Positions 36,425-45,109 of a stretch of DNA of 64,000 nt are shown here, piece by piece. Every line of letters begins with the position of its first letter. Position 1 is the first letter of the stretch. Both the position numbers and the translations under genes were made by a program. The DNA comes from Rubellicoccus peritrichatus (GTDB lineage Bacteria; Verrucomicrobiota; Verrucomicrobiia; Opitutales; Cerasicoccaceae), in NCBI RefSeq assembly GCF_033100135.1, contig NZ_CP136920.1:1550001-1614000 (forward strand). Reading direction: 5' to 3'. The notes beneath the pieces are model-generated. The model was not told the DNA's origin, did not search any database, and worked only from the letters and a program-made list of their open reading frames with translations.

Positions 36425-37231
36425 ATGAAAAAGCTTTATAGATATGAGACTACTGTCGGGCATTTCATTGAGAATATGTCCTATGGCATTTTTAGGCCTC
36501 ATGGGCGTGATGATTATCTCGTCATTCTGACGCTTGATGGGCTTGGGCAAATCGGGGTCGGTGACGATTTCAGAATGCTGGGGAAGGGTGAGGCCATTCT
36601 TTATCATCCCAATTGCCCTCAATCTTATCAAACTTCGCCCGATGTGGGGCATTGGGAATTCTTTTGGTCGCATTTTCATCCCAGCTCGCAAATGCACCCT
36701 TTTCTTGACTGGCCTGAGCTTGCTCCAGGTTTGGGCTATCTGAAGTTACCGGAAGACCAATATTTGGAAGCAATTCAACAGGATTTTGAGGCCGCACGCC
36801 TTGCGTTGTGGCGACCATTGAAGCAACGCGAAAGTCTGGCCATGAATCGTCTCGAAGCAGCATTTATTCAGTTCGATATTGCCAATCCGAATAATGCCCG
36901 CACTACGACAGACAGGCGTATCCTGAAAGCGATGGAATGGGCCTATGCGCATCTGGGGGAGGCTCCATCGATCCAGGAAATTGCTAAAGCCGCTGGATTG
37001 TCAGTTTCTCATTTGGGAGCGCTTTTCCGTAAGGAGACTGGCTCAAGTGTAACCACGTTCATTGAAGAGGAACGGATGCGCCGGGCCAGAGAGATGCTTG
37101 AGTTCTCACAGAAACCGATTGGCGAGATCGCTCTGGAGATTGGATATCAGGACCCTTTCTATTTCTCCAATCGTTTTCGCCTGCATCATCAGATTAGTCC
37201 ACGAGCCTATCGTTCGCAGCGTATAGGATAA
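36425..37231 (+). CDS. AraC-family transcriptional regulator
   Basis: 268 residues. N-terminal cupin-like sensing domain (about 10-150) and two C-terminal helix-turn-helix motifs (about 168-265), with SIQEIAKAAGLSVSHLGALF and the family signature IGEIALEIGYQDPFYFSNRF. The divergent phyH gene is the likely target. A second AraC gene follows after 69 bp. Confidence 0.93.
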   Translation: MKKLYRYETTVGHFIENMSYGIFRPHGRDDYLVILTLDGLGQIGVGDDFRMLGKGEAILYHPNCPQSYQTSPDVGHWEFFWSHFHPSSQMHPFLDWPELAPGLGYLKLPEDQYLEAIQQDFEAARLALWRPLKQRESLAMNRLEAAFIQFDIANPNNARTTTDRRILKAMEWAYAHLGEAPSIQEIAKAAGLSVSHLGALFRKETGSSVTTFIEEERMRRAREMLEFSQKPIGEIALEIGYQDPFYFSNRFRLHHQISPRAYRSQRIG

Positions 37232-37300
37232 AGTGCATTCTTTTCCGGCAAAATACATTGATCTGGTGTAGTCTTGCTTGATTGGCCGAACCTGTGTTAA

Positions 37301-38143
37301 TTGGGAAATGTGAATTCAGGGACCTCCAGGCAATCGTCAATCTATGCCCGTCTTGAAGAGGGTTTGATCACTAAAGGAGGACTTTGGCCGCTTTCTGCCA
37401 TGCGTGATTTGGAGGCTTATGCCATTGTTCTGATCATCCGGGGAGGTGGCACGTTTGAATCCCAATATGGCACTGAGTCGCTTGAGGCAGGTAGCCTTCT
37501 AATATTATTCCCTGGAGTTCTCCATCGATACTATGCGCCCAAGGGGAAACCTTGGACGGAATACTTCATCGTTTTCAAAGGAACACTTTTCGATGTCTGG
37601 TGGAAGGCTGGGCTGCTTTCACCAGAACATCCAGTGATCCAGCTTGAGCCGGTTGGCCATTGGGCCAAACGCATGCAGTCTATCATTAGGCATGATTCTC
37701 ATGGATCAGGCGAAGGCCTTTTGGAAGCCCTCCGTCTTCAGTCCTTTATTGCTGATGCATTGGCTGCAGGCGGGCAGAGTCGGGACGACGAGAATCGTTG
37801 GGTTGCGATGGCCAGAGAGGCCATTGATCAGCACTTGTCAGATTTGGATGCGGTGCGTCTGGCTGCGGATGATCTTGGCATGGGCTACGAAAGTTTCCGG
37901 AAGAAATTCTCACAGCAGGCAGGTCAGGCTCCCGGTCAGTATCGTGTTGAGCAGCTAATGCTGGAAGCCCAACGGCTGCTCGCAAACTCGGAACAGAGCA
38001 TCAAGGAAATCGCCGACTTGCTTGGCTTTTGTGATCCCTATCATTTCTCCAAATCCTTCAAGGCCGAATCCGGTGTATCACCATCGGAGTACAGGAAACG
38101 TCGACGTGACCAAGCTGCTGCTTTCTGGGAAAACAGAGCCTGA
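37301..38143 (+). CDS. AraC-family transcriptional regulator
   Basis: 280 residues if the TTG at 37301 is used; a GTG three codons later is equally possible and there is no ATG nearby until codon 34. Cupin-type N-terminus (EAGSLLILFPGVLHRYYAP) and AraC DNA-binding domain (LAADDLGMGYESFRKKFSQQ; IKEIADLLGFCDPYHFSKSF). It is related to but clearly distinct from the upstream AraC gene. Two adjacent regulators next to one oxygenase gene is notable. Confidence 0.88.
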   Translation: MGNVNSGTSRQSSIYARLEEGLITKGGLWPLSAMRDLEAYAIVLIIRGGGTFESQYGTESLEAGSLLILFPGVLHRYYAPKGKPWTEYFIVFKGTLFDVWWKAGLLSPEHPVIQLEPVGHWAKRMQSIIRHDSHGSGEGLLEALRLQSFIADALAAGGQSRDDENRWVAMAREAIDQHLSDLDAVRLAADDLGMGYESFRKKFSQQAGQAPGQYRVEQLMLEAQRLLANSEQSIKEIADLLGFCDPYHFSKSFKAESGVSPSEYRKRRRDQAAAFWENRA

Positions 38144-38229
38144 TCAGGACTCTTCGTTTATCCGATCGAATGTCACGGATTCGTAAGGGTCGATGATGCC
38201 TGGCGGGAGGAAGGTGTACTTAATTCTCG

Positions 38230-39819
38230 TTAAGCTTTGGCTTCAGCATCCAGCATCAGCTTGTAAGCGAAAGAATCCTTTAACGCTTCCCAGGATGCCT
38301 CGATGATATCATCGGAAGCACCAACGGTTCCCCAGGTGTTTTGCCCGTCTGTAGATTCAATCTGCACGCGCGTGATGGCTTGGGCGCCTTTTGCACCATC
38401 AATGATGCGGACCTTGAAGTCTGTCAGGCGTACTTTTTCGATTGAGGGAAAGTGTGGTTCGAGTGCGCTGCGAAAAGCGACGTCCAAAGCACCAACGGGC
38501 CCAGTGCCTTCACCGGCAGTGTGCTGAATGGTGTCACCGATCTTGATTTTGACGGTGGCTTCGGCAGTGACATCATCTTTCCAGTCACCATATTGGTCCA
38601 TGACCTTGTAGGTGATGACTTCAAAAGGGTCGGGCTTTTTATCAACAAAGCGATGAAGCAAGAGCCGGAAGGATGCATCGGCGGCTTCGTATTCATAGCC
38701 GCGAAATTCGAGTTGTTTCAACTCTTGCAGGAAGTCTTTCATTTCCTCGGACTTCGAATCCACATCCATGCCCATGTCATTGGCCTTCATTAGAATAGAA
38801 GAGCGGCCGGACATATCGGAGACAAGAACCCGGGTGCGGTTGCCAACAGATTCGGGCTCGATGTGCTCGTAGCTGTGCTTGACCTTCTTTACGGCATCGG
38901 CGTGAACACCACCTTTATGGACAAAGGCAGAGGCACCAACGAAAGGCGCTTTGATGTTGTTGCGGATGTTTGCCATTTCATTCACGAAGAGGGCCAGGTC
39001 GCGCAGGTGCGGCATTTGTTCGGAGCTGTTGAGCGGATAGCCCAGCTTAAGCGAAAGATTCGGCATGATTGATGTCAGGTCGCCATTGCCGATGCGTTCG
39101 CCGAGCCCGTTCATGGTTCCTTGAACCATGGTTGCGCCTGCCTGAACACCAACAAGGGATACGGCAACCCCCAGCCCACAGTCATTATGGCAATGCATGC
39201 CGACTCGTATGTCAGGAAACTTCTTTACGACGATCTCTGTCAGTTCGCGGACTTCATCGACCTGGCTGCCGCCATTGGTGTCGCAAAGTGTCAGGCAACT
39301 GGCACCGCCGCGCTGGGCAGCTTCCAGGGTTTCCAGGGCAAACTCGGGATTGTCTTTATAGCCATCAAAGAAGTGTTCGGCGTCGTAGATGACTTCACGT
39401 CCGTTTTTCACCAGGTGGCGGACGGTGTCTTCAATCATGGCTAGGTTTTCTTCGGCCGTAGTGCGGAGGACCTCTGTCACATGAAGAAGCCAGGTTTTGC
39501 CAAAGATGGTGACAACGGGTGTGTCTGCTTCGAGGAGGAGTTTTATCTGGGCATCTTCTTCGACTGCAGTGTTCGCGCGGCGGGTGGACCCAAAGGCGGC
39601 GAGCTTGGCATGCTTTAGCTCAAGCTTCTTGGCTTTTTCGAAGAAAGCCATGTCGCGCGGGTTTGAGCCTGGCCAGCCGCCTTCGATATAATCAATGCCG
39701 AAATGGTCGAATTTCTCAGCAAGGCGCAGCTTTGCGCTGACGGAAAATGAAACGCCTTCCCCCTGGGTGCCATCACGCAGGGTGGTATCGTAAATGAGTA
39801 TACTGGGTTTTTGGGACAT
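38230..39819 (-). CDS. cimA: citramalate synthase
   Basis: 529 residues. Begins ILIYDTTLRDGTQGEGVSFS with Arg15-Asp16 of the HMGL/LeuA-like barrel, and the HxH metal site is in GMHCHNDCGLG (His209, His211). The C-terminal regulatory domain is present (about 400-525). The GVSFSVSAKLRLAEKFD start and full length fit TIGR00977-type CimA, which condenses pyruvate with acetyl-CoA on the route to isoleucine, rather than LeuA. Monocistronic. Confidence 0.92.
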   Translation of the reverse strand: MSQKPSILIYDTTLRDGTQGEGVSFSVSAKLRLAEKFDHFGIDYIEGGWPGSNPRDMAFFEKAKKLELKHAKLAAFGSTRRANTAVEEDAQIKLLLEADTPVVTIFGKTWLLHVTEVLRTTAEENLAMIEDTVRHLVKNGREVIYDAEHFFDGYKDNPEFALETLEAAQRGGASCLTLCDTNGGSQVDEVRELTEIVVKKFPDIRVGMHCHNDCGLGVAVSLVGVQAGATMVQGTMNGLGERIGNGDLTSIMPNLSLKLGYPLNSSEQMPHLRDLALFVNEMANIRNNIKAPFVGASAFVHKGGVHADAVKKVKHSYEHIEPESVGNRTRVLVSDMSGRSSILMKANDMGMDVDSKSEEMKDFLQELKQLEFRGYEYEAADASFRLLLHRFVDKKPDPFEVITYKVMDQYGDWKDDVTAEATVKIKIGDTIQHTAGEGTGPVGALDVAFRSALEPHFPSIEKVRLTDFKVRIIDGAKGAQAITRVQIESTDGQNTWGTVGASDDIIEASWEALKDSFAYKLMLDAEAKA

Positions 39820-39932
39820 GTAAAAGAGAGTTCAAAGTGTTGAGTCAGAAGATTTCGGCAAAACCAAAATGCCGTTAATACTTGTGTCGCCCAAATCCCT
39901 CAACGCCTGTAACGCAGGTCAATGTCATACCC

Positions 39933-39950
39933 GCCCGGAGAGATCCGGGC
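39933..39950. repeat. hairpin GCCCGGA/TCCGGGC in 325-bp gap
   Basis: GCCCGGA (39933-39939), loop GAGA, TCCGGGC (39944-39950). It lies in the gene-free stretch 39820-40144 between cimA and ybaB, in sequence (CGCCTGTAACGCAGG, CCCGGAGAGATCCGGG) that resembles short dispersed repeats. No SRP RNA or other RNA gene could be recognised here despite the ybaB-recR context. Confidence 0.4.
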
Positions 39951-40144
39951 TACAGAATTCGTAAAATGGTGTGGCAGGGATAATTCACTAGACATGCAAT
40001 GAGGTCAGAAAATGAAGCTTTTTCAATCCCTATTTATTCAATTTGCAAGCCCGGCCTTGAAAGCGAACCACCATGCTTGACTTGATTGGGGATTGTGAGC
40101 TTTTCTAGAAACACAAATCAGGAACCTTAGTAAGGAGTTATTTT

Positions 40145-40453
40145 ATGGCAGGTGTTGGTAAGTTAATGAAGCAGATGAAGAAAATGCAGCAGCAGATGGA
40201 TTCGCTGCAGGAAGACCTCTCGGCCAGAGAGCTGGAAATTTCGAGTGGCGGGGGAGCCATCACGCTCAAGATCAATGGGCAGGGTGATTTTCTAGGCATC
40301 AAGCTGGACCCGGAATTCCTCAAGGAGGATGCATCCTTTATTGAAGAGACGCTGCTGGAGGCAATCAAGGAAGCTGCCGGCAAAGCCAAGGAATTAAACG
40401 AAACCGAAATGGGTAAGATAACTCAAGGCATGGGCATCCCTGGTCTGGGTTAA
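40145..40453 (+). CDS. ybaB: YbaB/EbfC nucleoid-associated protein
   Basis: 102 residues. Helical N-terminus (LMKQMKKMQQQMDSLQEDLS), then the YbaB strand region VKINGQGD-like LKINGQGDFLGIKLDPEFL and a final helix. Good ribosome-binding site AAGGAG about 8 bp before the ATG. Dimeric DNA-binding protein, 17 bp upstream of recR as in most bacteria; dnaX, the usual third partner, is not adjacent. Confidence 0.93.
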   Translation: MAGVGKLMKQMKKMQQQMDSLQEDLSARELEISSGGGAITLKINGQGDFLGIKLDPEFLKEDASFIEETLLEAIKEAAGKAKELNETEMGKITQGMGIPGLG

Positions 40454-40470
40454 GCCTGTTTTCCAAGCTC

Positions 40471-41070
40471 ATGTCTCCAGCTTTTGATCGTGTCCAGGAT
40501 CTTCTAAAGAAGCTGCCAGGATTGGGGTATCGCTCAGCCGAGCGTATTGCATTACACCTTTTGGTTGAGAAACCAGAGCGCCTTGAGCCTCTTGTTTCCG
40601 CTCTCAATGACGCAGCGGCTACACTCCATCGCTGCCCAGTTACTGGCAATATTACGGAGGGCGATGTCTGTCCCATTTATGACAATCCTGCACGACGCAA
40701 AGATTTCATTTGCGTTGTGGAAAGCGTCCCTGACTTGCTCGCGATTGAGCGTTCGGGTTCATTTCAGGGCACCTTTCATGTGTTGCATGGAAAACTCTCG
40801 CCTTTGCATGGTGTCGGGCCGGGAGAATTGAATTTAGGAAGTCTTCGACAACGTCTTGAACAAGATGATGTTACGGAAATGATTTTGGCTCTGCCCAATG
40901 ATGTCGAAGGCGAAGCAACCTGCCATTATATTCAAGATTCCATCCTTTCCGGATTTGATGATATCGCTCTATCCCGCATCGGGTTTGGCCTGCCGAGCGG
41001 CGGTGGAATTACCTTTGCTGATTCAGCGACACTGAGGAGTGCTTTGGAGTCCAGAAAAACCTTCGAATGA
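40471..41070 (+). CDS. recR: recombination protein RecR with degenerate zinc finger
   Basis: 199 residues. HhH start LLKKLPGLGYRSAERIALHLL, Toprim motif ICVVESVPDLLAIERSG, and HVLHGKLSPLHGVGP are typical. RecR normally has a CxxC..CxxC zinc finger. Here it reads CPVT and CPIY, so the second and fourth cysteines are replaced by Thr and Tyr while the surrounding residues stay conserved. The codons (ACT, TAT) were checked in the sequence. The protein otherwise looks intact and should act with RecF/RecO in gap repair. Confidence 0.93.
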   Translation: MSPAFDRVQDLLKKLPGLGYRSAERIALHLLVEKPERLEPLVSALNDAAATLHRCPVTGNITEGDVCPIYDNPARRKDFICVVESVPDLLAIERSGSFQGTFHVLHGKLSPLHGVGPGELNLGSLRQRLEQDDVTEMILALPNDVEGEATCHYIQDSILSGFDDIALSRIGFGLPSGGGITFADSATLRSALESRKTFE

Positions 41071-41102
41071 GACATTAATATTATGTTAACGGTCGCCTTG
41101 GA

Positions 41103-41135
41103 GTGTTACGGCCGTGTTACGGTCATATTACGCAC
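41103..41135. promoter_or_regulatory. three tandem 11-bp repeats before TonB operon 2
   Basis: GTGTTACGGCC (41103-41113), GTGTTACGGTC (41114-41124), ATATTACGCAC (41125-41135): perfectly phased 11-bp units with core (T)GTTACG. A further partial copy (GTTAACGG) lies at 41085 and an inverted CCGTAACA at 41176-41183. The 11-bp phase places every site on one DNA face. The word also occurs at 46715 (inverted) and 46731 before the TonB-dependent receptor. Candidate operator for both; inference. Confidence 0.6.
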
Positions 41136-41229
41136 CCGAAAAAAATAGGGTCAAACAGGCTATATAGTCGCGAAACCGTAACAACGGCGTTGACGTGCAT
41201 TCAATAATCGCTGGTTCTTTCGGCCTTTT

Positions 41230-41994
41230 ATGAAACCGCGATTCTTTTTCCTAGTCACCTTATCCTTGGTATCGGCTTTTTCAGCCAATGCGGAGGACAA
41301 GCAAGTCGATAAGGCCCGTTCTGCATTGCAGGAGTGGGTCGAAACGCGCCAGATCATTTCGAAAGAGAAGGCCGATTGGGCAATTCTTAAGGAAACCCTC
41401 GTTGATACTCAGGCACTTCTGGAAACACAGAAGAAGCAGCTTGATGAGAAAATTACCGAGCTGAACGAGGCCAAAACGGGTGCTGATGATGAGCGTGAAG
41501 AGCTAATGGCAGAGAACGCCGAGCTCAAAGAGGCGACGAAAGCACTTGAAGAGCAGGTCGCTAAAGTCGAAAGTCAGGTTCTGGCAGTTGCCAAGCGCTT
41601 CCCTCAGAACTTGCAGGATACGATTGATCCACTGATTCGCCGAATCCCTGAGCCAGGCACCAAGTCAAAAGCAGCTCTTGGTGAGCGTGTTCAGAATATC
41701 GTCGGGATTCTTCTCCAGACGGATAAATTTAACAATCAGATCACCGTCGTGGATAGAACGCAGGTGCTTCCCGATGGCCGCGAAGTTCAGGTCTCAACCA
41801 TGTTCTTCGGTCTCGGTCAGGCATACTTTGTTGATACTACTGGCAGTTACGCCGGGGTTGGTGTCCCAACCGCCGATGGCTGGGTTTATGAACAGGACAA
41901 CTCGATTGCCCCTATGGTTCAGAATCTGATCGATATCCACAGTGGTGAAGCAACGGAAGTTACCTTTATACCCGTTCCCGCTAAAATTCAGTAA
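41230..41994 (+). CDS. DUF3450 periplasmic coiled-coil protein, TonB operon 2
   Basis: 254 residues. Signal peptide (about 1-21), coiled coil (about 25-120) and the DUF3450 core with RRIPEPGTKS, VLPDGREVQVSTMFFGLGQAYF and DGWVYEQ. It is parallel to the 11777 protein over its whole length. First gene of the second TtpC-type operon; 43 bp before the next gene. Confidence 0.88.
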   Translation: MKPRFFFLVTLSLVSAFSANAEDKQVDKARSALQEWVETRQIISKEKADWAILKETLVDTQALLETQKKQLDEKITELNEAKTGADDEREELMAENAELKEATKALEEQVAKVESQVLAVAKRFPQNLQDTIDPLIRRIPEPGTKSKAALGERVQNIVGILLQTDKFNNQITVVDRTQVLPDGREVQVSTMFFGLGQAYFVDTTGSYAGVGVPTADGWVYEQDNSIAPMVQNLIDIHSGEATEVTFIPVPAKIQ

Positions 41995-42037
41995 TCCTGA
42001 CTTAATTTTACTTATTTAAATCCCAAATTTTTCTGAG

Positions 42038-43420
42038 ATGAAAAAGCTATTCTTTTGGATTACATTTTGCGCCGCTGCGGTTGCTTCGGCTCAGACATTT
42101 GATCAGGCCTCACAGAAGGTTCAGCAGGATCTCGCTGATTCCCTCAAGCAGCTGTCTGCCACGCGCAACGAGATTGCCAAGGAGCAGATTACGCTCTCGC
42201 GTGATGTCAATAAGCTCGAAGGTGAGGTTATTGAGAAGACCCGCGAGCTTGAGCGCTTACAGCGCCAGGCAGACAATCGCATGGTTGGAGTCAATGCGCT
42301 GAAAGCCGAAGTTAAGTCCCGCCGAGACGAAGTGGAGTATATCTCCGGGCTTCTCAACGAGTTTGTTCGCACATTTGACACCAAGATCCACATTTCCGAA
42401 ACCCAGCTCTATGCCGATGCTCTCAAGGAAGCCCGTCTTTCGATTGATGACATCAACATGACTCAGCCTGAGAAGTTTGATCGTCAGATGGATATCGTGG
42501 GTATTGCGGTGAATCGTGCCGATGAGGTGCTCGGTGGTAAGACCTACGAAGGTAAAGCTTTGACCAACGCAGGTGTGCTTGAGCCGGGTCAGTTCGCAGC
42601 TATCGGCCCTGTCGTGTTCTTTAAGAGTCAACAGAGCGATGCGGTTGGTTTGAGCTTTGGCCAGGGTAATGGGCTTGATGCTGTTGTCGTCGAGCTGGAC
42701 CCAATCCACTCACCTGGAATTACAGGTCTAGTTACTACAGGTGCCGGTGTTTTTCCAGCTGACGCAAGCTCCGGTAAGGCTCTGAAATTTGCTCAGATGG
42801 AGGAAAGCGTTGGTGAGCACATTGCCAAGGGTGGTATCTGGGGCATGGTCATCATTATTCTGGGTATTGTCGCTCTGATTCTTGCAGCCTTCAAAGTGCT
42901 CGATATCGCGGCGGTTAAGGTTCCACCAGTGGATACGCTGGAAGGTATGCTTTATGACATTGACGCTGAGAAATTTGACGAAGCTAAAGCCAAGGCTGAC
43001 GGGCTTTCCGGTCTGACTGGAAAAATCTACCAGGATGCTGTTAAGAACATCAATCAGCGCCGCTCCGTTCTTGAGGAAATCATTTTTGCACGTCTTCTCG
43101 AAATTCGTCCGAAGCTGGAGCGTTACCTTGCCTTTGTTGCCCTGGTGGCAGCAGCAGCACCACTCCTCGGACTACTCGGAACCGTTACTGGTATGATCAA
43201 GACCTTTAACTTGATCACAATCTTCGGAACGGGTGATGCGAAGAGTCTTTCCAGTGGTATTTCGGAAGCGCTGGTCACGACCGAGCTTGGTCTTGCCGTC
43301 GCAATTCCAGCTCTACTGCTCCATGGCTTGCTCAACCGCATGGCCAAACGCAAAATCGCCGACCTTGAACAGGGCGCTGTTTCATTCCTTAACGGTCTCG
43401 AAGTGCAGAAAGAATCATGA
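42038..43420 (+). CDS. TtpC-like MotA/TolQ/ExbB protein, operon 2
   Basis: 460 residues. Signal peptide, coiled coil (about 25-115), periplasmic region, then membrane segments and the ExbB core VALVAAAAPLLGLLGTVTG, MIKTFNLITIFGTGDAKSLS and GISEALVTTELGLAVAIPAL. Ortholog-like pattern to the 12550 protein, with the middle region most divergent. The stop overlaps exbB by ATGA. Confidence 0.9.
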   Translation: MKKLFFWITFCAAAVASAQTFDQASQKVQQDLADSLKQLSATRNEIAKEQITLSRDVNKLEGEVIEKTRELERLQRQADNRMVGVNALKAEVKSRRDEVEYISGLLNEFVRTFDTKIHISETQLYADALKEARLSIDDINMTQPEKFDRQMDIVGIAVNRADEVLGGKTYEGKALTNAGVLEPGQFAAIGPVVFFKSQQSDAVGLSFGQGNGLDAVVVELDPIHSPGITGLVTTGAGVFPADASSGKALKFAQMEESVGEHIAKGGIWGMVIIILGIVALILAAFKVLDIAAVKVPPVDTLEGMLYDIDAEKFDEAKAKADGLSGLTGKIYQDAVKNINQRRSVLEEIIFARLLEIRPKLERYLAFVALVAAAAPLLGLLGTVTGMIKTFNLITIFGTGDAKSLSSGISEALVTTELGLAVAIPALLLHGLLNRMAKRKIADLEQGAVSFLNGLEVQKES

Positions 43421-44013
43421 ACAATCAGACTTTCTGGGAGTTTTCAGCAGATATTCTGCAGAGCGGCGGATTGCTAATGATCCCGCTCTATTTCCTGGCT
43501 GCACTGGTATTTGCCAATTGTCTTCAGCTTTACTTTTACATGAGTAAGCAGAATCTGCCCAAAGCAAGCGGAGAGGAACTCACAAAGTATATTCGTGAAC
43601 CTGAGAAAGCGCCTTACACTTATTCCAAGATTCTGCGTTATGTGACAGATTCGGATTGGACAGAGGACATTATTAATACGCGTTTTAATGAGGTGCATCT
43701 GGCGGTGCTCTCGATCGTGGATCGCCGGATTCGTTACCTTCAGACTCTCGTTGCCTCGGCTCCTTTAATGGGGTTGCTTGGAACGGTTATCGGGATGCTT
43801 GCCACATTTGTTGGCCTCGCAAACAGCGGAGGAGAGACCGTTGATGTGGTTGCGGGTGGTATTAAGGAAGCCCTCATTACAACTCAGACCGGTCTGATGA
43901 TTGCGCTTCCCGGACTTTTTGTCGTGCTGATCGTTCAGCGTCGCAAACACAAACTCGAAGCCGCAATGGCAAAGCTTCGCAGTATGACTTTAGCCACTTT
44001 AACCACGCAATGA
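43417..44013 (+). CDS. exbB: ExbB proton channel, operon 2
   Basis: 198 residues, three transmembrane segments. [20 protein letters not shown] and [19 protein letters not shown] mark the pore. It overlaps the TtpC-like gene by 4 bp and is 1 bp from exbD. Paralogue of the gene at 13996 with the same domain boundaries. Confidence 0.92.
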   Translation: MNNQTFWEFSADILQSGGLLMIPLYFLAALVFANCLQLYFYMSKQNLPKASGEELTKYIREPEKAPYTYSKILRYVTDSDWTEDIINTRFNEVHLAVLSIVDRRIRYLQTLVASAPLMGLLGTVIGMLATFVGLANSGGETVDVVAGGIKEALITTQTGLMIALPGLFVVLIVQRRKHKLEAAMAKLRSMTLATLTTQ

Positions 44014-44014
44014 T

Positions 44015-44416
44015 ATGATTCGCCGTAGTGTTTCTTCAGATGATAGCGATCAGGTAGACATTAATTTGTCTCCCATGATCGACTGTGTGTTCATTCTGCT
44101 CATCTTCTTCATCGTCACCACGGTGTTCGTTGAAGAAACTGGTGTTGAGGTCAACAAGCCCGATGCCGCCGCTTCAATTCCTCTGGAAAAGAACAGTATT
44201 CTCATCGCAATTACCGGTGATGGCCAAGTGATTTACGGTGGACGCGATATTGGTGTTCAGGGAGTTGGTCCTGTCGTAAAACGTCTGACGCAGCAGGATG
44301 ATATGCCTGTCATTATCCAGGCAGATGAAGGTGCGAATCATGGCACTTTTGCCCGTGTCTATGGTGAAGCCAAACTGGCTGGAGCCAAGCAAATCAACTT
44401 TTCGACTCTCCGTTAA
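44015..44416 (+). CDS. exbD: ExbD/TolR protein, operon 2
   Basis: 133 residues, the same length as the operon 1 copy. Transmembrane helix with the proton-carrying Asp in [34 protein letters not shown] and a C-terminal [12 protein letters not shown]. It ends TAATG, overlapping tonB. Confidence 0.92.
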   Translation: MIRRSVSSDDSDQVDINLSPMIDCVFILLIFFIVTTVFVEETGVEVNKPDAAASIPLEKNSILIAITGDGQVIYGGRDIGVQGVGPVVKRLTQQDDMPVIIQADEGANHGTFARVYGEAKLAGAKQINFSTLR

Positions 44417-45102
44417 TGTCCAATCCTGAATCAGAGATCCCACACAGAGTCTTCGAAGCGGACAAGTCCCGCGTTGGAGTCTTCGGCTGGCCGATTGGGT
44501 TGGTTGGTGCTGCGGGGGTTATGTTGCTGATTCCGATCAGTCAGTATCTGACTGCGGAGCGACCTGCACCGATGGAGATTGAGGCTGTCGAAATCGCCAT
44601 GCCACCACCACCTCCGCCAGTTGAGCATGAGCCACCTCCGCCTGAGCCTGAGGAACAGCAAGAGCCACCCGAGCTCGATATGCCTCCACCACAGCTCAGT
44701 CTTGAGCAGCTTGATCTGGCCCTCAATCCAGGAACGGGTGGTAACCTCACCGGTGAATTTGGATTGGGTAACTTTGAAGCCAATCAGGACACACTAGGCG
44801 GAATTGATACTTTTGAAATCGATGATCTGGATTCAAAGCCAGGTGTTCGCAGTAAGGTGCAACCTAAAATTTCGCGTGCCATCGTCAAAGCGAACAAGGG
44901 CAAGACCCTGTTGACCCGTATCAAATTTGATCTGAATGAAAAAGGGCAGCCAACGAACCCGAATGTTGTCATGACGACAATTCCCGGAACGGAAGATTCC
45001 ATCACGAAGATGATCGTGAAGTGGCGCTTCGATCCGCCTATGAAGGATGGTCAGGCGGTTAAGGCCAAAAACTACATTCTCCCATTTAAACTGCAGTTAT
45101 AA
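44416..45102 (+). CDS. tonB: TonB energy transducer, operon 2
   Basis: 228 residues. Membrane anchor (about 22-42), a strongly Pro-rich spacer (about 57-92, PPPPPP and EPPPPEPEE stretches) and a C-terminal domain with GKTLLTRIKFDLNEKGQP and KNYILPFKLQL. The spacer is longer and more Pro-rich than in copy 1, implying a different periplasmic reach. A receptor gene follows in the same direction, which makes this copy the better candidate for uptake by that receptor. Confidence 0.88.
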   Translation: MSNPESEIPHRVFEADKSRVGVFGWPIGLVGAAGVMLLIPISQYLTAERPAPMEIEAVEIAMPPPPPPVEHEPPPPEPEEQQEPPELDMPPPQLSLEQLDLALNPGTGGNLTGEFGLGNFEANQDTLGGIDTFEIDDLDSKPGVRSKVQPKISRAIVKANKGKTLLTRIKFDLNEKGQPTNPNVVMTTIPGTEDSITKMIVKWRFDPPMKDGQAVKAKNYILPFKLQL

Positions 45103-45109
45103 TTTTACC

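Noticed and set aside
39820-40144. Possible SRP RNA or tRNA upstream of ybaB-recR
   Set aside because: No conserved SRP helix motif, cloverleaf or CCA end could be found; only a short hairpin and repeat-like sequence.
44541-44783. Ser/Gly/Cys-rich minus-strand frame
   Set aside because: It is the antisense of the Pro-rich TonB spacer.
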